Assembly: GCF_016775005.1 (NCBI RefSeq)
Contig: NZ_JAEUXI010000005.1
Coordinates: 62,001 to 126,000 of the forward strand
Reading direction: 5' to 3'
DNA from: Streptococcus suis
Lineage (GTDB): Bacteria; Bacillota; Bacilli; Lactobacillales; Streptococcaceae
Length of the DNA stretch: 64,000 bases
In this document: in pieces, positions 53,890-62,429 of the stretch
How the letters are laid out: each line of letters opens with the position of its first letter
Numbering within the stretch: position 1 is the stretch's first letter
Program-made: the position numbers and the translations under genes
The notes under the pieces: generated by a model
Seen by the model: only the letters and a program-made list of their open reading frames with translations
What the model was told of the DNA's origin: nothing
Database searches by the model: none

Positions 53890-55716
53890 TTAATTTTTGA
53901 CAATATTTTTTACAGGTGAGTTGGCAGCCTTTTTAAGAGCATCGCTAATCGTTTGAGCAAACAATGTTGCCCCTTCTAAACGAGTCGTGCTGGTCCCTCC
54001 AAAATGAATATTATCAGTTCCAACCCATAGTTGGGGATTTTCTTTTGCGACGGTATTCCAGTCAGCAATGGTAATAAAGTTATATTTTTTGACTAGACTT
54101 TTTAGATACTGTGCATGTTTTTCGGCAATTGGGTTGTCATACTGTTGGTAGTTACCGTCATAAGGAGTAACGAAAATGAGACGGTAGCCATTGGGGAGGA
54201 TGTCAATGATGTTATTGATTTCTTCCTCATAGTTGTAAACAATATTGGTTCCTGTAGCGATGACAACATTTTCAACTAGTGTGCCGCTTTCAATGTTGGT
54301 TTTTAGGATTTCAAAAGCTTGGGTTGTATTGCGGCTTCCTTGAGCATCTACAAGAGCATCGGGTAAAATGGTTTTGATTTGCTCAGTAGCATGTAGGGTT
54401 ACGGAATCACCGATAACCATTATCCCTTTGACCACTTCATAACTAGAAGCTTTTCCTCTTTCGGCAAGGGTCTTTGTCTGTATCATCCGTGCATCCGCCT
54501 GGTGGAGGCCATCTATTAACAGTTGTTGCTCAAGTTTTCCTAATTTTGGTGATAGTAAACAGACAAGAATCGTGGGAATGGCCAGAACAGTACCGATTTT
54601 AACAATCGATTTAGAATAGGTTTGAAAATGGATAAAACGGTGTTTCAGAGCCGGATTGTTGCCAGTAACCATTGGTTCGATGAGGTAGAAGGACAGGCTG
54701 GATAGTATGATGGATAGTACCAATGTTAGGGTACTTGCAAGAGTATTGTCCAATAGTTGAGAGAAGATGATATAGAGAGGCCAATGGAAGAGGTACAGGT
54801 TGTAGGAAATATTAGCTAGATAGGATAGAAAGGCTGGTTCTTGGATAGTAGGTGTTTTTTCGTGTAGTATCCTAGCGGCATAAATCATGATGAGAGTAGC
54901 GATACTAGAGAGCAGGAAACCAAAAAGATAGGTCCATATACTATCAAATTTAAAGGTAAACAGAAGAAGTAATTCAACTGATAGACCTACTGCAAAAAGT
55001 CGGATGGCTTTAGGGAAGGTCCAATTCTGACAGATACGTTGAAAAGCGGCTGTTGTGCAATGCATACCAGCAATAGGAGCAAGTAGGCTCCCTAGGAAGA
55101 AGGGAAAAATATGGGTCCACGTTGCAAAATAAATGGTTGAATAACTGGTCACAAAGAAACTAGTGATGGACATGGTAAGAAATGTGAGGAGGAAAAGGGT
55201 ACCAGCAGTCAAAAAAATCAACCCTCGTAGCTGTCCGATTGTTTTCGCGATACGAGAAAGTATCCAAACGATTATCCCCCAGAGTACATAGTAATGGACC
55301 TCTAGGGCTAGGCTCCATGTATGTAGAAAGAGATGAGGGGTGAATTGGTTTTCGTAGCCACCGCCAGCCAATATTTCATATATGTTTGTCATGAAGCCGA
55401 GGGCTGCAGTAATTTGTTGGCCAATTCTAGCGAGAAAGTCATCTCTGATGAAGAGAGCTAGTGGAGTAGTGATGATAAGACATAGGACGAGCGGTGGGAG
55501 AATACGGTAGAGTCTCCTAGTTGAAAAATGGTGGAGATTGATGCTATTTTTTTTGCCATATTCATCTATAAAGATAGCTGTTGTAAGGTAGCCTGACAGG
55601 GTAAAAAATAAATCAACCCCTAAGAAGCCGCCCGGAAAATATTTGATAAAGAAGTGATAAAGTAATACAAATATTAGGCCGATAACACGGATAATTGATA
55701 GCCATTTAATTCTCAT
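53890..55716 (-). CDS. OatA-like O-acyltransferase with SGNH domain, copy 1
   Basis: A 608-residue membrane protein: acyltransferase-3 domain of about ten spans (MRIKWLSIIRVIGLIFVLLYHFF, FLGVDLFFTLSGYLTT, HTWSLALEVHYY) followed by an extracellular SGNH esterase domain with IMVIGDSVTLH, VVIATGTN and WVGTDNIHFGG. OatA proteins O-acetylate MurNAc and give lysozyme resistance; the target here may be that or another glycan. ATG 55716 follows AGGGGAT and lies inside the MORN gene end (11-base overlap). Its paralog is at 56640-58439. Confidence 0.9.
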   Translation of the reverse strand: MRIKWLSIIRVIGLIFVLLYHFFIKYFPGGFLGVDLFFTLSGYLTTAIFIDEYGKKNSINLHHFSTRRLYRILPPLVLCLIITTPLALFIRDDFLARIGQQITAALGFMTNIYEILAGGGYENQFTPHLFLHTWSLALEVHYYVLWGIIVWILSRIAKTIGQLRGLIFLTAGTLFLLTFLTMSITSFFVTSYSTIYFATWTHIFPFFLGSLLAPIAGMHCTTAAFQRICQNWTFPKAIRLFAVGLSVELLLLFTFKFDSIWTYLFGFLLSSIATLIMIYAARILHEKTPTIQEPAFLSYLANISYNLYLFHWPLYIIFSQLLDNTLASTLTLVLSIILSSLSFYLIEPMVTGNNPALKHRFIHFQTYSKSIVKIGTVLAIPTILVCLLSPKLGKLEQQLLIDGLHQADARMIQTKTLAERGKASSYEVVKGIMVIGDSVTLHATEQIKTILPDALVDAQGSRNTTQAFEILKTNIESGTLVENVVIATGTNIVYNYEEEINNIIDILPNGYRLIFVTPYDGNYQQYDNPIAEKHAQYLKSLVKKYNFITIADWNTVAKENPQLWVGTDNIHFGGTSTTRLEGATLFAQTISDALKKAANSPVKNIVKN

Positions 55717-56128
55717 GTTGATAGATCCCCTGTTTGAATGTTCCTTCATATACTGTTTTTGACTCGGTTGTTAATTTTCCCTGTCCGTGAGCTAGTCCAT
55801 TCTCAAAATTCCCTATATAAGTCCAGCCTGAAGCTGCGGTAAAGGTTCCTTTGCCATGGAATATCCCATTTTTAAACTCTCCTTCATAATGGTCGCCGTT
55901 TTCAAATGTTAAACTTCCCACTCCAGACATTTTATTGGAGAGAACATAGCCTTTGTAAGAAATGGCACCATCATCAAAATGAAGGGTTTGTTGAGAAGGT
56001 ATGCGATGATAGAATACTGTAGCGGCACAACAGAGAATAGCTAGGAAGATTAGCATTTCTCCAGTTTTTCTTGAGAGGGACCGTGGAGAGTCTGAGTTTA
56101 TATGAAATATTTTTTTATTACGGAACAT
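55706..56128 (-). CDS. MORN-repeat membrane protein, copy 1
   Basis: A 140-residue protein with one N-terminal membrane segment (MLIFLAILCCAATVFYH) and about four MORN-type units (YKGYVLSNKMSGVGSLTF, YEGEFKNGIFHGKGTFT, YIGNFENGLAHGQGKLT, YEGTFKQGIY) on the outside. It is coupled by overlap to the acyltransferase gene. MORN hairpins often bind lipids or proteins, so it may guide or stabilise the acyltransferase. Paralog at 58429-58851. Confidence 0.85.
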   Translation of the reverse strand: MFRNKKIFHINSDSPRSLSRKTGEMLIFLAILCCAATVFYHRIPSQQTLHFDDGAISYKGYVLSNKMSGVGSLTFENGDHYEGEFKNGIFHGKGTFTAASGWTYIGNFENGLAHGQGKLTTESKTVYEGTFKQGIYQHEN

Positions 56129-56526
56129 GAAGCTACCTCCAGCAACTCTTATTATATCATGTTGTATTATAGCATGATTTAGCCGTTTATAAAAGCAATA
56201 ATAAAATGAATCTTTTTGAATTTGGGATAGTGAGCAGAGATTGGAAAAGATTAGGACCTCTCTCAGGGCTTATGTGAATATTCCAGTATAATGGCAGCTT
56301 TTTTTGTAATTTGTGAGATAAGAGACACGCTACTAGAGAGGTCGGTTTACATCATTCAAGGTTTGGGACTAGGCTGTTTGCACCCGATAAGGTGAAATCT
56401 GGGAACTGGTTGACGAACATATATTTTCCTTGCTTACCTATAGAGTGTTTACTTGTACTGAAAGACCAGGGTTCACTCTTTATATGTCATTTGGGATTGG
56501 CTGAGGTTAGGGTAGAGGACATATCG
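56129..56526. other. Non-coding stretch between the two cassettes
   Basis: About 400 bases without a credible gene. Near 56157-56179 is an inverted repeat ATCATG / CATGAT enclosing TATAAT-like elements, the likely minus-strand promoter of MORN copy 1. In the rest I see nothing recognisable. Confidence 0.5.
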
Positions 56527-56574
56527 AAAAAATGCCTAGAATTAACTTACTAAAAGTGTTAATCCCTAGGCATT
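56527..56574 (-). terminator. Terminator of second acyltransferase gene
   Basis: On the minus strand a stem AATGCCTAG... / ...CTAGGCATT extended by ATTAAC pairing, then a T6 run. Confidence 0.85.
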
Positions 56575-56639
56575 CTATCTTTTGAAATGGTAGGCTATTT
56601 TTGCGAAATGATGAGGCTCTGTCAGTCTCGTTTGACGGT

Positions 56640-58439
56640 CTATTCTTTAACAGGACCATCTGCAGCTGCTTCAACAGCATCTTGAATAGTTGTTGCAAAG
56701 AGCTCTGCACCATTGGTTTCAAGATTGAAGTGTACCAGGTCGCTTCCTACCCAAATAGCAGGATTGGCAACGGCGACTTGATACCAATCTGCAATGGAAC
56801 TAAAGTCGTTTTCTTTAGCCAGTTCTTTTTCATATTGACCAGTTTGGTAGGCCAAGGAAGTGTCCTGTGAAAAATTCCCGTCGTATGGTGTTACGAAAAT
56901 CAGGCGGTGACCTTTAGGGAAGTTCGCTACTAAATCGTCTAAGAGTTCCTGATAATTATCGCTGGTATTGGTTCCCAGGGAGATAACGACGGTCTCTTTA
57001 AGGGTATTGTTTTTCTTATAAAGTTCAATGAGGTTTTTCGCTTCTGTCAGATGGCGGCTAACTGTACCGTCAATGACTGCATCAGGAAGGACTTCTTGAA
57101 TGGCTGTACTTGCTCGAACGGTGACAGAATCGCCAAAGATGGTCACTCCGGCCTGAACATTATAATTGGTAGCCTGGGCATTTTCAGCGGCAGCACGTGT
57201 AGTGTCCATTTGTGTCTGAGCCTGAACCAAATTGCTAGCAAGAGACTCTTTTTCAAACCCACCAAGTCTTGGAGCAAAGAGGCTGATTCCAAGGCAGGCA
57301 AGAGTTAGGAGTCCAGCTAGGGGATAAAACCATTTTGAATAGCTTACAAAGTCGATATCTAAGCCCAACAGGTTTCCTTTCTTTCCTTGTAGATTTGGCT
57401 CAATCACATAGAAGGAAAGGCTAGCAAAGATGATGGAGAAGACCAGAGTCAGAGGAACTGAAATGGCCAGCTGGAAGAGTTGAGAGAAGATGACGAACAA
57501 AGGCCAGTGGAATAGGTAGATACCATAAGAAATGGAAGAAAAGTAGCCAAGAAGAGCTGGTTCTTCCATATTTGGTGTCTTTTCATGCAAGACACGTGCA
57601 GCATAAATCATACTTGCCGTCGCTAGACTGGATAAGAGGAAACCGATAGTATAGGTCAAAATACTGTCAAACGTCAAGAAGAAAAGAAGGAGTATTTCCA
57701 CCACCAATCCCCCAGCAAAGAGAGCGATTGTCTTACGTACATCCAGTTTTTCCACCATTTTTTCAAAAGCTCGTGTTGTATTTTTAACGCCAGTCATGGT
57801 CGCTAGGATGCTTCCCAAAAAGAAGGGGAAGATATGGGTAAAGGTTGAATAATAAATGCTTGAAAAATTGCTAACAAAAAAGCTTGAAACGAACATGCCC
57901 AGGAAACTCAGGAGGAAGAGGGCGCTGGATGTCAGAAAAATAGTTCCTCGTAATTGACCACTTGATTTAGAAATTTTGGTCATTCCAAAAACAGCAAGAA
58001 CCCAAATCAAATAAAATTGAACCTCAATGGCAAGACTCCATGTGTGGACAAATAAGTGAGGACTGAATTGGTTTTCGTAGCTACCGCCAGCCAAGATTTC
58101 AAAGAAGTTAGTCATGAAACCGAGTGCCGCTGAGACCTGTAAACCGATCGAAGCAATGAAATCATTGCGGACCAACAAGGCTAAGGGAAGTGAAAGAAGA
58201 ATCATTAGTACAAGCGGTGGGAAAATGCGATAGAAACGTCTGTGGAAAAATCCAAACAAATCAATTTTTCCCTTGGCTTGGAATTCATCAATCAGTAGGG
58301 CGGTTGTTAAGAATCCTGAGAGGGTGAAAAAGAGGTCGACCCCGATAAAACCACCAGGAAAAATCTGTTTAAAGAAGTGGTACAAGAGTACCAGGAGAAA
58401 ACCGATTGTTCGTATAAGTGATAACCATTTAATTCGCAT
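56640..58439 (-). CDS. OatA-like O-acyltransferase with SGNH domain, copy 2
   Basis: A 599-residue paralog of 53890-55716 with the same plan: MRIKWLSLIRTIGFLLVLLYHFF, FIGVDLFFTLSGFLTT, HTWSLAIEVQFY, then SGNH motifs VTIFGDSVTVR, VVISLGTNTSDN and WVGSDLVHFNLE. The catalytic Ser and the Asp-His pair are kept in both copies, so both may be active, possibly on different acceptors. It overlaps MORN copy 2 by 11 bases at the same point as copy 1. Confidence 0.9.
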   Translation of the reverse strand: MRIKWLSLIRTIGFLLVLLYHFFKQIFPGGFIGVDLFFTLSGFLTTALLIDEFQAKGKIDLFGFFHRRFYRIFPPLVLMILLSLPLALLVRNDFIASIGLQVSAALGFMTNFFEILAGGSYENQFSPHLFVHTWSLAIEVQFYLIWVLAVFGMTKISKSSGQLRGTIFLTSSALFLLSFLGMFVSSFFVSNFSSIYYSTFTHIFPFFLGSILATMTGVKNTTRAFEKMVEKLDVRKTIALFAGGLVVEILLLFFLTFDSILTYTIGFLLSSLATASMIYAARVLHEKTPNMEEPALLGYFSSISYGIYLFHWPLFVIFSQLFQLAISVPLTLVFSIIFASLSFYVIEPNLQGKKGNLLGLDIDFVSYSKWFYPLAGLLTLACLGISLFAPRLGGFEKESLASNLVQAQTQMDTTRAAAENAQATNYNVQAGVTIFGDSVTVRASTAIQEVLPDAVIDGTVSRHLTEAKNLIELYKKNNTLKETVVISLGTNTSDNYQELLDDLVANFPKGHRLIFVTPYDGNFSQDTSLAYQTGQYEKELAKENDFSSIADWYQVAVANPAIWVGSDLVHFNLETNGAELFATTIQDAVEAAADGPVKE

Positions 58440-58851
58440 TTTGATAGATCCCCTGTTTGAATGTTCCTTCGTAAACCGTATTGGTTTCCGTTGTCAATTT
58501 TCCTTTTCCATCTGCAACGCCGTTTTTAAACTGCCCTTCATAGGTCCAACCAGCTGCAGCAGTATAAGTTCCCTGACCACTAAAGACACCATTTTTAAAT
58601 TCGCCAGAATAAGTGTCGCCGTTTTTATAGGTTAATTTTCCAAAACCATTCATTTTTCCAGCTACGACTTGGCCAGAATAGGTTAAACTGCCATTGTTTA
58701 GTTTGAGTGCGCCGTCAGAAGGAATACGACTGGTGAAAACTGACAGGGCACAGATGAGAATGAGCACAACTGCAGCCAGTTCAATATTGCGACGGGTGAG
58801 GTAGTGTTTTAGGTCCAACAAGCGTTGACCGATTTGACTCATACGATCCAT
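58429..58851 (-). CDS. MORN-repeat membrane protein, copy 2
   Basis: A 140-residue paralog of copy 1, the same length. It has one membrane segment (AAVVLILICALSVFTS) and MORN-type units YSGQVVAGKMNGFGKLTY, YSGEFKNGVFSGQGTYT, YEGQFKNGVADGKGKLT and YEGTFKQGIYQNAN. AAGGAACGAG precedes the ATG. First gene of its cassette; its promoter overlaps the terminator of the phosphatase gene. Confidence 0.85.
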   Translation of the reverse strand: MDRMSQIGQRLLDLKHYLTRRNIELAAVVLILICALSVFTSRIPSDGALKLNNGSLTYSGQVVAGKMNGFGKLTYKNGDTYSGEFKNGVFSGQGTYTAAAGWTYEGQFKNGVADGKGKLTTETNTVYEGTFKQGIYQNAN

Positions 58852-58867
58852 TTTCTCGTTCCTTTAC

Positions 58868-58904
58868 AAAAAAATTGCTACAGACTAAGTGTAGCATTTT
58901 TTTT
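58868..58904. terminator. Bidirectional terminator behind LMW phosphatase
   Basis: Stem TTGCTACA / TGTAGCA with T-runs on both strands. It ends minus-strand transcription from the phosphatase gene 17 bases before MORN copy 2. Confidence 0.8.
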
Positions 58905-58916
58905 CAAATATTACAA
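58888..58916 (-). promoter_or_regulatory. Promoter of MORN/OatA cassette 2, overlapping the terminator
   Basis: On the minus strand TTGTAA, 17-base spacer ending in TGC, TACACT. The -10 lies in the terminator stem. Confidence 0.5.
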
Positions 58917-58928
58917 AATTATTACAAA

Positions 58929-59351
58929 CTAATTTGCCAGTCTTTCCTGCCAATCACGGCAACCTTGAGAAACCAATTGATAGGTCTGATCAAAGTCCCC
59001 TGTGTACCAAGGATCAGGGACCGATTTGTCAGCGAATTGGAAAATCTTATCTTGAGCATGGGCAGGAGCCATTTTCCGTAAATCACGGACGTTGTTGCTG
59101 TCCATTCCGATGATGACATCAAATTCCTCAAAGTCTGTTTGAGAGATTTGTTGAGAGGACTTGTGACTATCGTAGGGAATCTGGTATTTTTTAAAAATAG
59201 CTTGTGTCCCAGCATGAATCGGATTGCCATGCTCCCAAGAAGAGGTTGCACGACTCTCTATGTGGTGCTGATTGGTGACTGATTTCATGACAAATTCTGC
59301 CATGGGGCTACGACAGATATTGCCTAAACAAACAAAGAGGAGTTTTGCCAT
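58929..59351 (-). CDS. Low-molecular-weight protein-tyrosine phosphatase
   Basis: A 140-residue phosphatase with the P-loop VCLGNICRSPMAEFV (C-x5-R) at the N-terminus and the catalytic Asp in DPWYTGDF. In capsulated streptococci such enzymes dephosphorylate tyrosine kinases, but this one lies outside a capsule locus, so it may be a general or secreted regulator. AAAGAAAGGATAC precedes the ATG. Confidence 0.92.
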   Translation of the reverse strand: MAKLLFVCLGNICRSPMAEFVMKSVTNQHHIESRATSSWEHGNPIHAGTQAIFKKYQIPYDSHKSSQQISQTDFEEFDVIIGMDSNNVRDLRKMAPAHAQDKIFQFADKSVPDPWYTGDFDQTYQLVSQGCRDWQERLAN

Positions 59352-59367
59352 ATTGTATCCTTTCTTT

Positions 59368-59391
59368 AAAAAAACGACCCTGAGGTCGTTT
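59368..59391 (-). terminator. Terminator after CsbD-like gene
   Basis: On the minus strand stem AAACGACC / GGTCGTTT with CTGA-type loop and T7 tail. Confidence 0.85.
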
Positions 59392-59395
59392 GTGT

Positions 59396-59602
59396 TTATT
59401 CCTTATCAAAGGCTTTCTTGATACCGTCAACTGCACCTTCGATGCTGTCTTTTGCATCTTCAACCAATTCTTTTGCCTTGCCTAGACCTTTTTCCACAAG
59501 CCCTTCAACTTCAAGACCTTTATCGCCTGTTAACTTGCCCAAACCTTCTTTGACAGAACCTGTCAACTGGTCGAGTTTTGCATTTAATTTATCTTCTGAC
59601 AT
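59396..59602 (-). CDS. CsbD-like stress protein
   Basis: A 68-residue, highly charged, helical protein: EDKLNAKLDQLTGSVKEGLGKLTGD, then GLEVEGLVEKGLGKAKELVEDAKDSIEG. This is the CsbD pattern of small general-stress proteins, function unknown. AAGAGG lies upstream of the ATG. Monocistronic with a strong terminator. Confidence 0.9.
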   Translation of the reverse strand: MSEDKLNAKLDQLTGSVKEGLGKLTGDKGLEVEGLVEKGLGKAKELVEDAKDSIEGAVDGIKKAFDKE

Positions 59603-59748
59603 AAGAAACCTCTTTTCTTTGCGTCAAGGGTGGTCGCCCACCGAGTCATTCTACTATGTAGAACATGTTGATATATCTATGTTAAATTAAAATGCAGCAA
59701 AAAGCAAGGGATTTGTCTGTCAATAAGCCAGAGGAGGAGGGATAATTC

Positions 59749-59777
59749 TTGCAATTTTTTCTTCTTTTATTTATAAT
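59749..59777 (+). promoter_or_regulatory. Promoter of dpr
   Basis: TTGCAA, 17-base spacer, TATAAT; the -10 is embedded in the PerR-box palindrome. Confidence 0.75.
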
Positions 59778-59794
59778 TATTATAAATAAAAGAA
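59762..59794. promoter_or_regulatory. PerR box inside a 33-bp perfect palindrome
   Basis: TTATAATTATTATAA at 59771-59785 is an exact match to the Per-box consensus. Its symmetry continues without mismatch to 16-base arms (59762-59777 and 59779-59794) around a central T at 59778. It covers the -10 and the predicted transcription start of dpr. Confidence 0.85.
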
Positions 59795-59804
59795 AGGGTG
59801 ATAT

Positions 59805-60323
59805 ATGATGAAACAAAAATATTATCAATCTCCAGCAGAAATTGCGTCTTTCAGCCCGCGTCCATCACTGGCTGATTCTAAGGCTGTTTTGAATCAAGCG
59901 GTGGCCGATTTATCAGTAGCCCATTCTATCCTCCATCAAGTTCATTGGTATATGCGTGGTCGTGGCTTTATGATTTGGCATCCAAAGATGGATGAATATA
60001 TGGAAGAAATTGATGGCTATTTGGATGAGATGAGTGAGCGTTTAATCACCTTAGGTGGGGCACCATTTTCTACCCTCAAAGAGTTTAGTGAAAATAGTCA
60101 GCTCAAGGAAGTTCCTGGTGATTACACTGTAACGATTGAAGAGCAATTGGCGCGTGTGGTAGAGGTGTTCCGCTATCTGGCTGCTCTTTTCCAAAAGGGA
60201 TTTGATGTCAGTGATGAAGAAGGTGACAGCGTAACCAACGACATTTTCAATGTGGCTAAGGCTAGTATTGAAAAACATATTTGGATGTTGCAGGCAGAAC
60301 TTGGTCAAGCACCTAAGTTGTAA
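59805..60323 (+). CDS. dpr: Dps-like peroxide resistance protein Dpr
   Basis: Dodecameric ferritin-like protein that stores iron and prevents Fenton chemistry, giving aerotolerance to catalase-negative streptococci. The ferroxidase residues lie in [37 protein letters not shown] (His, Asp, Glu). 172 residues. The sequence reads as the S. suis Dpr I remember, with only minor changes. ATG 59805 or 59808 may be the start. Regulated by PerR, from the box over the promoter. Confidence 0.97.
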   Translation: MMKQKYYQSPAEIASFSPRPSLADSKAVLNQAVADLSVAHSILHQVHWYMRGRGFMIWHPKMDEYMEEIDGYLDEMSERLITLGGAPFSTLKEFSENSQLKEVPGDYTVTIEEQLARVVEVFRYLAALFQKGFDVSDEEGDSVTNDIFNVAKASIEKHIWMLQAELGQAPKL

Positions 60324-60332
60324 ATAGATGAA

Positions 60333-60357
60333 GGGTCCCCAGTAGGACTCTTTTTTG
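60333..60357 (+). terminator. Terminator after dpr
   Basis: Stem AGGGTCC / GGACTCT with six-base loop and T6 tail. Confidence 0.82.
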
Positions 60358-60369
60358 CTGCATTATTTA

Positions 60370-60523
60370 ATACTCTTCGAAAATCAACATTATCCGTTGT
60401 CAAGAGCCTTGATGAGTGAAAAGCTCTGGTGGAGCTTTTCAGCCTGTTACCTTGAAACAAGATAGTAACAGAGTTCTATCTTCAACTTCATTTCCTAGGT
60501 ACTTTTGATTTTCGTTGAGTATA
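60370..60523. repeat. MITE-like intergenic repeat, copy 2
   Basis: Same ends as copy 1 (TACTCTTCGAAAATCAA and TTTTGATTTTCGTTGAGTA) but longer, with two internal hairpins (GAAAAGCTC / GAGCTTTTC at 60418-60440, and CTGTTAC / GTAACAG). Its right end touches the operator palindrome at 60524. Confidence 0.75.
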
Positions 60524-60541
60524 ATATGACATTTGTCATAT
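60524..60541. promoter_or_regulatory. Perfect palindromic operator upstream of ABC/two-component operon
   Basis: ATATGACATTTGTCATAT: eight-base arms around TT. A further TGACA half-site follows at about 60549. A -10-like TATACT lies at 60585-60590 without a good -35. The palindrome centre would be about 64 bases before the start of transcription, a usual activator position. It is a candidate site for the NarL-type regulator at the end of the operon. Confidence 0.6.
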
Positions 60542-60635
60542 CAGTCCATGACAAAGGCTTCTAGTAGGGGTGTGGGTGATAAGTTATACTGAGTGTGTAA
60601 AAGAAATTCAGTCAGTAATTAGTAAGGAGAATGGT

Positions 60636-60818
60636 ATGAAATCATTTGTTCAAACAGGTATATCTTATTTCACTATAGCCTTTGTGTTTCTCTATGCTTC
60701 CTACATTTTGTTTGGTCAAGGATTACAAGTAATGACCTACTTGGCTTGGTCCTTGCCAGCAAGTATAATTATCGGGATTGTTGGAGCGGTGATTTGTCAG
60801 AAAGGAGAGCAAGGATGA
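60636..60818 (+). CDS. Small membrane protein heading the ABC/two-component operon
   Basis: A 60-residue protein with two membrane segments (YFTIAFVFLYASYILFG and MTYLAWSLPASIIIGIVGAVICQ). AAGGAG precedes ATG 60636; the longer frame from 60570 has no support. Overlaps the ATPase gene by four bases. It may be a sensor or transporter accessory; no family recognised. Confidence 0.75.
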   Translation: MKSFVQTGISYFTIAFVFLYASYILFGQGLQVMTYLAWSLPASIIIGIVGAVICQKGEQG

Positions 60819-61693
60819 TTCAAGTCAATCAGTTAGAAAAAATCATCAAAGGACGGACCATTTTGTCTGATATTTCCTTTGAGATACAGTCAGGGGAATG
60901 TGTGGCCTTGATTGGTCCCAACGGGGCTGGGAAAACAACGCTCATGTCCTGTTTGTTAGGCGATAGAAAGGTGACGAAAGGGCAGGTATTGCTGAACGGT
61001 CTGGCTCCACAGGCTCGGTCTAATAAAGAAACAGTAGCAGTCTTGCCTCAAGAAAATGCTATTCCGACAGACTTGAAGGTCAAGGAATTGCTCCGCTTTT
61101 TCCAAGCCATCTACAAGGACAGTCTGACAGATGTGGAAATCGACAGCCTGCTCCGCTTTTCCCCAGAGCAAAAAAATCAAGTGTCGGGCAAGCTATCAGG
61201 TGGTCAGAAGCGGCTCTTGGCCTTTGTCATCTGCCTGATTGGTAAGCCCAAGTTGCTCTTTTTGGACGAGCCAACGGCAGGAATGGATACGTCGACCCGT
61301 CAGCGTTTTTGGGAGATTGTTCATGACTTGAAGGAAAAGGGCGTAACCATTTTTTATACCAGCCACTACATCGAGGAAGTGGAGCATACGGCGGAGCGGA
61401 TTTTGGTCTTGCACCAGGGCAGACTCTTGCGGGATACGACGCCATTTGCCATGCGGAGTGAGGAGCAGGAAAAAGAAGTAACACTGCCAATCCACTTTGC
61501 GACAGTGGTGGAGGGCTTGGATGCCATTTACGACATCAGCTATAAACAGGACACAGTCAGCTTCAAGACCCGTGCTATTGAGCAGGTTTGGGCGAATTTA
61601 CAGGAAGCAGGCTGTCGGATTTCAGACTTAGAGGTGCAGAACAAAACCCTGCTCAACAGCCTATTTGACAAGACAAGGGAGGGAGAATCATGA
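60815..61693 (+). CDS. ABC transporter ATP-binding protein (YvfR-like)
   Basis: Nucleotide-binding subunit, 292 residues: Walker A GPNGAGKTTLMSCLL, Q-loop VAVLPQENAIP, signature KLSGGQKRLLAFV, Walker B LLFLDEPTAGMD and the switch His in YTSHYIEEVEH. The C-terminal part after residue 215 resembles the DUF4162-type extension of drug and lipid exporters. Translationally coupled to the genes on both sides. Substrate unknown. Confidence 0.92.
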   Translation: MIQVNQLEKIIKGRTILSDISFEIQSGECVALIGPNGAGKTTLMSCLLGDRKVTKGQVLLNGLAPQARSNKETVAVLPQENAIPTDLKVKELLRFFQAIYKDSLTDVEIDSLLRFSPEQKNQVSGKLSGGQKRLLAFVICLIGKPKLLFLDEPTAGMDTSTRQRFWEIVHDLKEKGVTIFYTSHYIEEVEHTAERILVLHQGRLLRDTTPFAMRSEEQEKEVTLPIHFATVVEGLDAIYDISYKQDTVSFKTRAIEQVWANLQEAGCRISDLEVQNKTLLNSLFDKTREGES

Positions 61694-62421
61694 AAGCATT
61701 GGTGCAAGTAGAAGCGGTCAAATTATCTAGAAGTTTGGGAGTTTTTCTCCTATCTATCGGCATGCCCGTCATCTTTTTCCTGATTTTCTCATCGACGGTC
61801 CAGTTTGATGATACAGCCATGCAAAAGGCCTTTATCCAGTCCTATATGCTGACCATGACAGGATTTTCCATGTCGGGCTTTGCCCTCTTTACCTTTCCTA
61901 TGATGCTGGCAGAGGACCGAAAAAATAGCTGGTTGACCTTTATCCAGCATTCGCCCCTGCCGATTTGGCAATACTATCTTTCAAAACTGGTGCGGGTCTT
62001 ACTCTGCTTTGTGTCTTCCATTGCCGTTGTCTTTGCCGTCGGAGGTTTAGTCAAGGGAGTTGAGATGACAGCTCAAGAATGGGGAATTTCGGCTCTCTTA
62101 CTTTTAGTGACCTCTATCGTATTTCTAGCCATGGGCTTGCTTTTGGTGCAAATCCAGTCGGAACAAACCATGTCGGTGGTGGCCAACTTGCTCTACTTTG
62201 TTCTGGCTATCATGGGTGGCTCTTGGATGCCTGTCTCCCTCTTTCCTGACTGGGTACAGCGAATTTGCAAACTTATGCCCAGCTACCATGTCAATCAGCT
62301 GGTGACCACCTATGCCCAAGAGGGAGTTTTTCTCTGGAAATCCTTGCTAATTGTCCTAGGATATGCCATAATTTTCTTAGGAATTGCTCTGGCCATCCAT
62401 AAAAAATCTGACCAGCAGTGA
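61690..62421 (+). CDS. ABC-2 type transporter permease (YvfS-like)
   Basis: A 243-residue membrane subunit with six hydrophobic segments (LGVFLLSIGMPVIFFLIFSS, MTGFSMSGFALFTFPMMLA, VLLCFVSSIAVVFAVGGLV, GISALLLLVTSIVFLAMGLLL, VVANLLYFVLAIMGGSWMPVS, SLLIVLGYAIIFLGIALAI). It pairs with the ATPase upstream as an exporter, overlapping it by four bases. Confidence 0.9.
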   Translation: MKALVQVEAVKLSRSLGVFLLSIGMPVIFFLIFSSTVQFDDTAMQKAFIQSYMLTMTGFSMSGFALFTFPMMLAEDRKNSWLTFIQHSPLPIWQYYLSKLVRVLLCFVSSIAVVFAVGGLVKGVEMTAQEWGISALLLLVTSIVFLAMGLLLVQIQSEQTMSVVANLLYFVLAIMGGSWMPVSLFPDWVQRICKLMPSYHVNQLVTTYAQEGVFLWKSLLIVLGYAIIFLGIALAIHKKSDQQ

Positions 62422-62429
62422 GGTGACCT

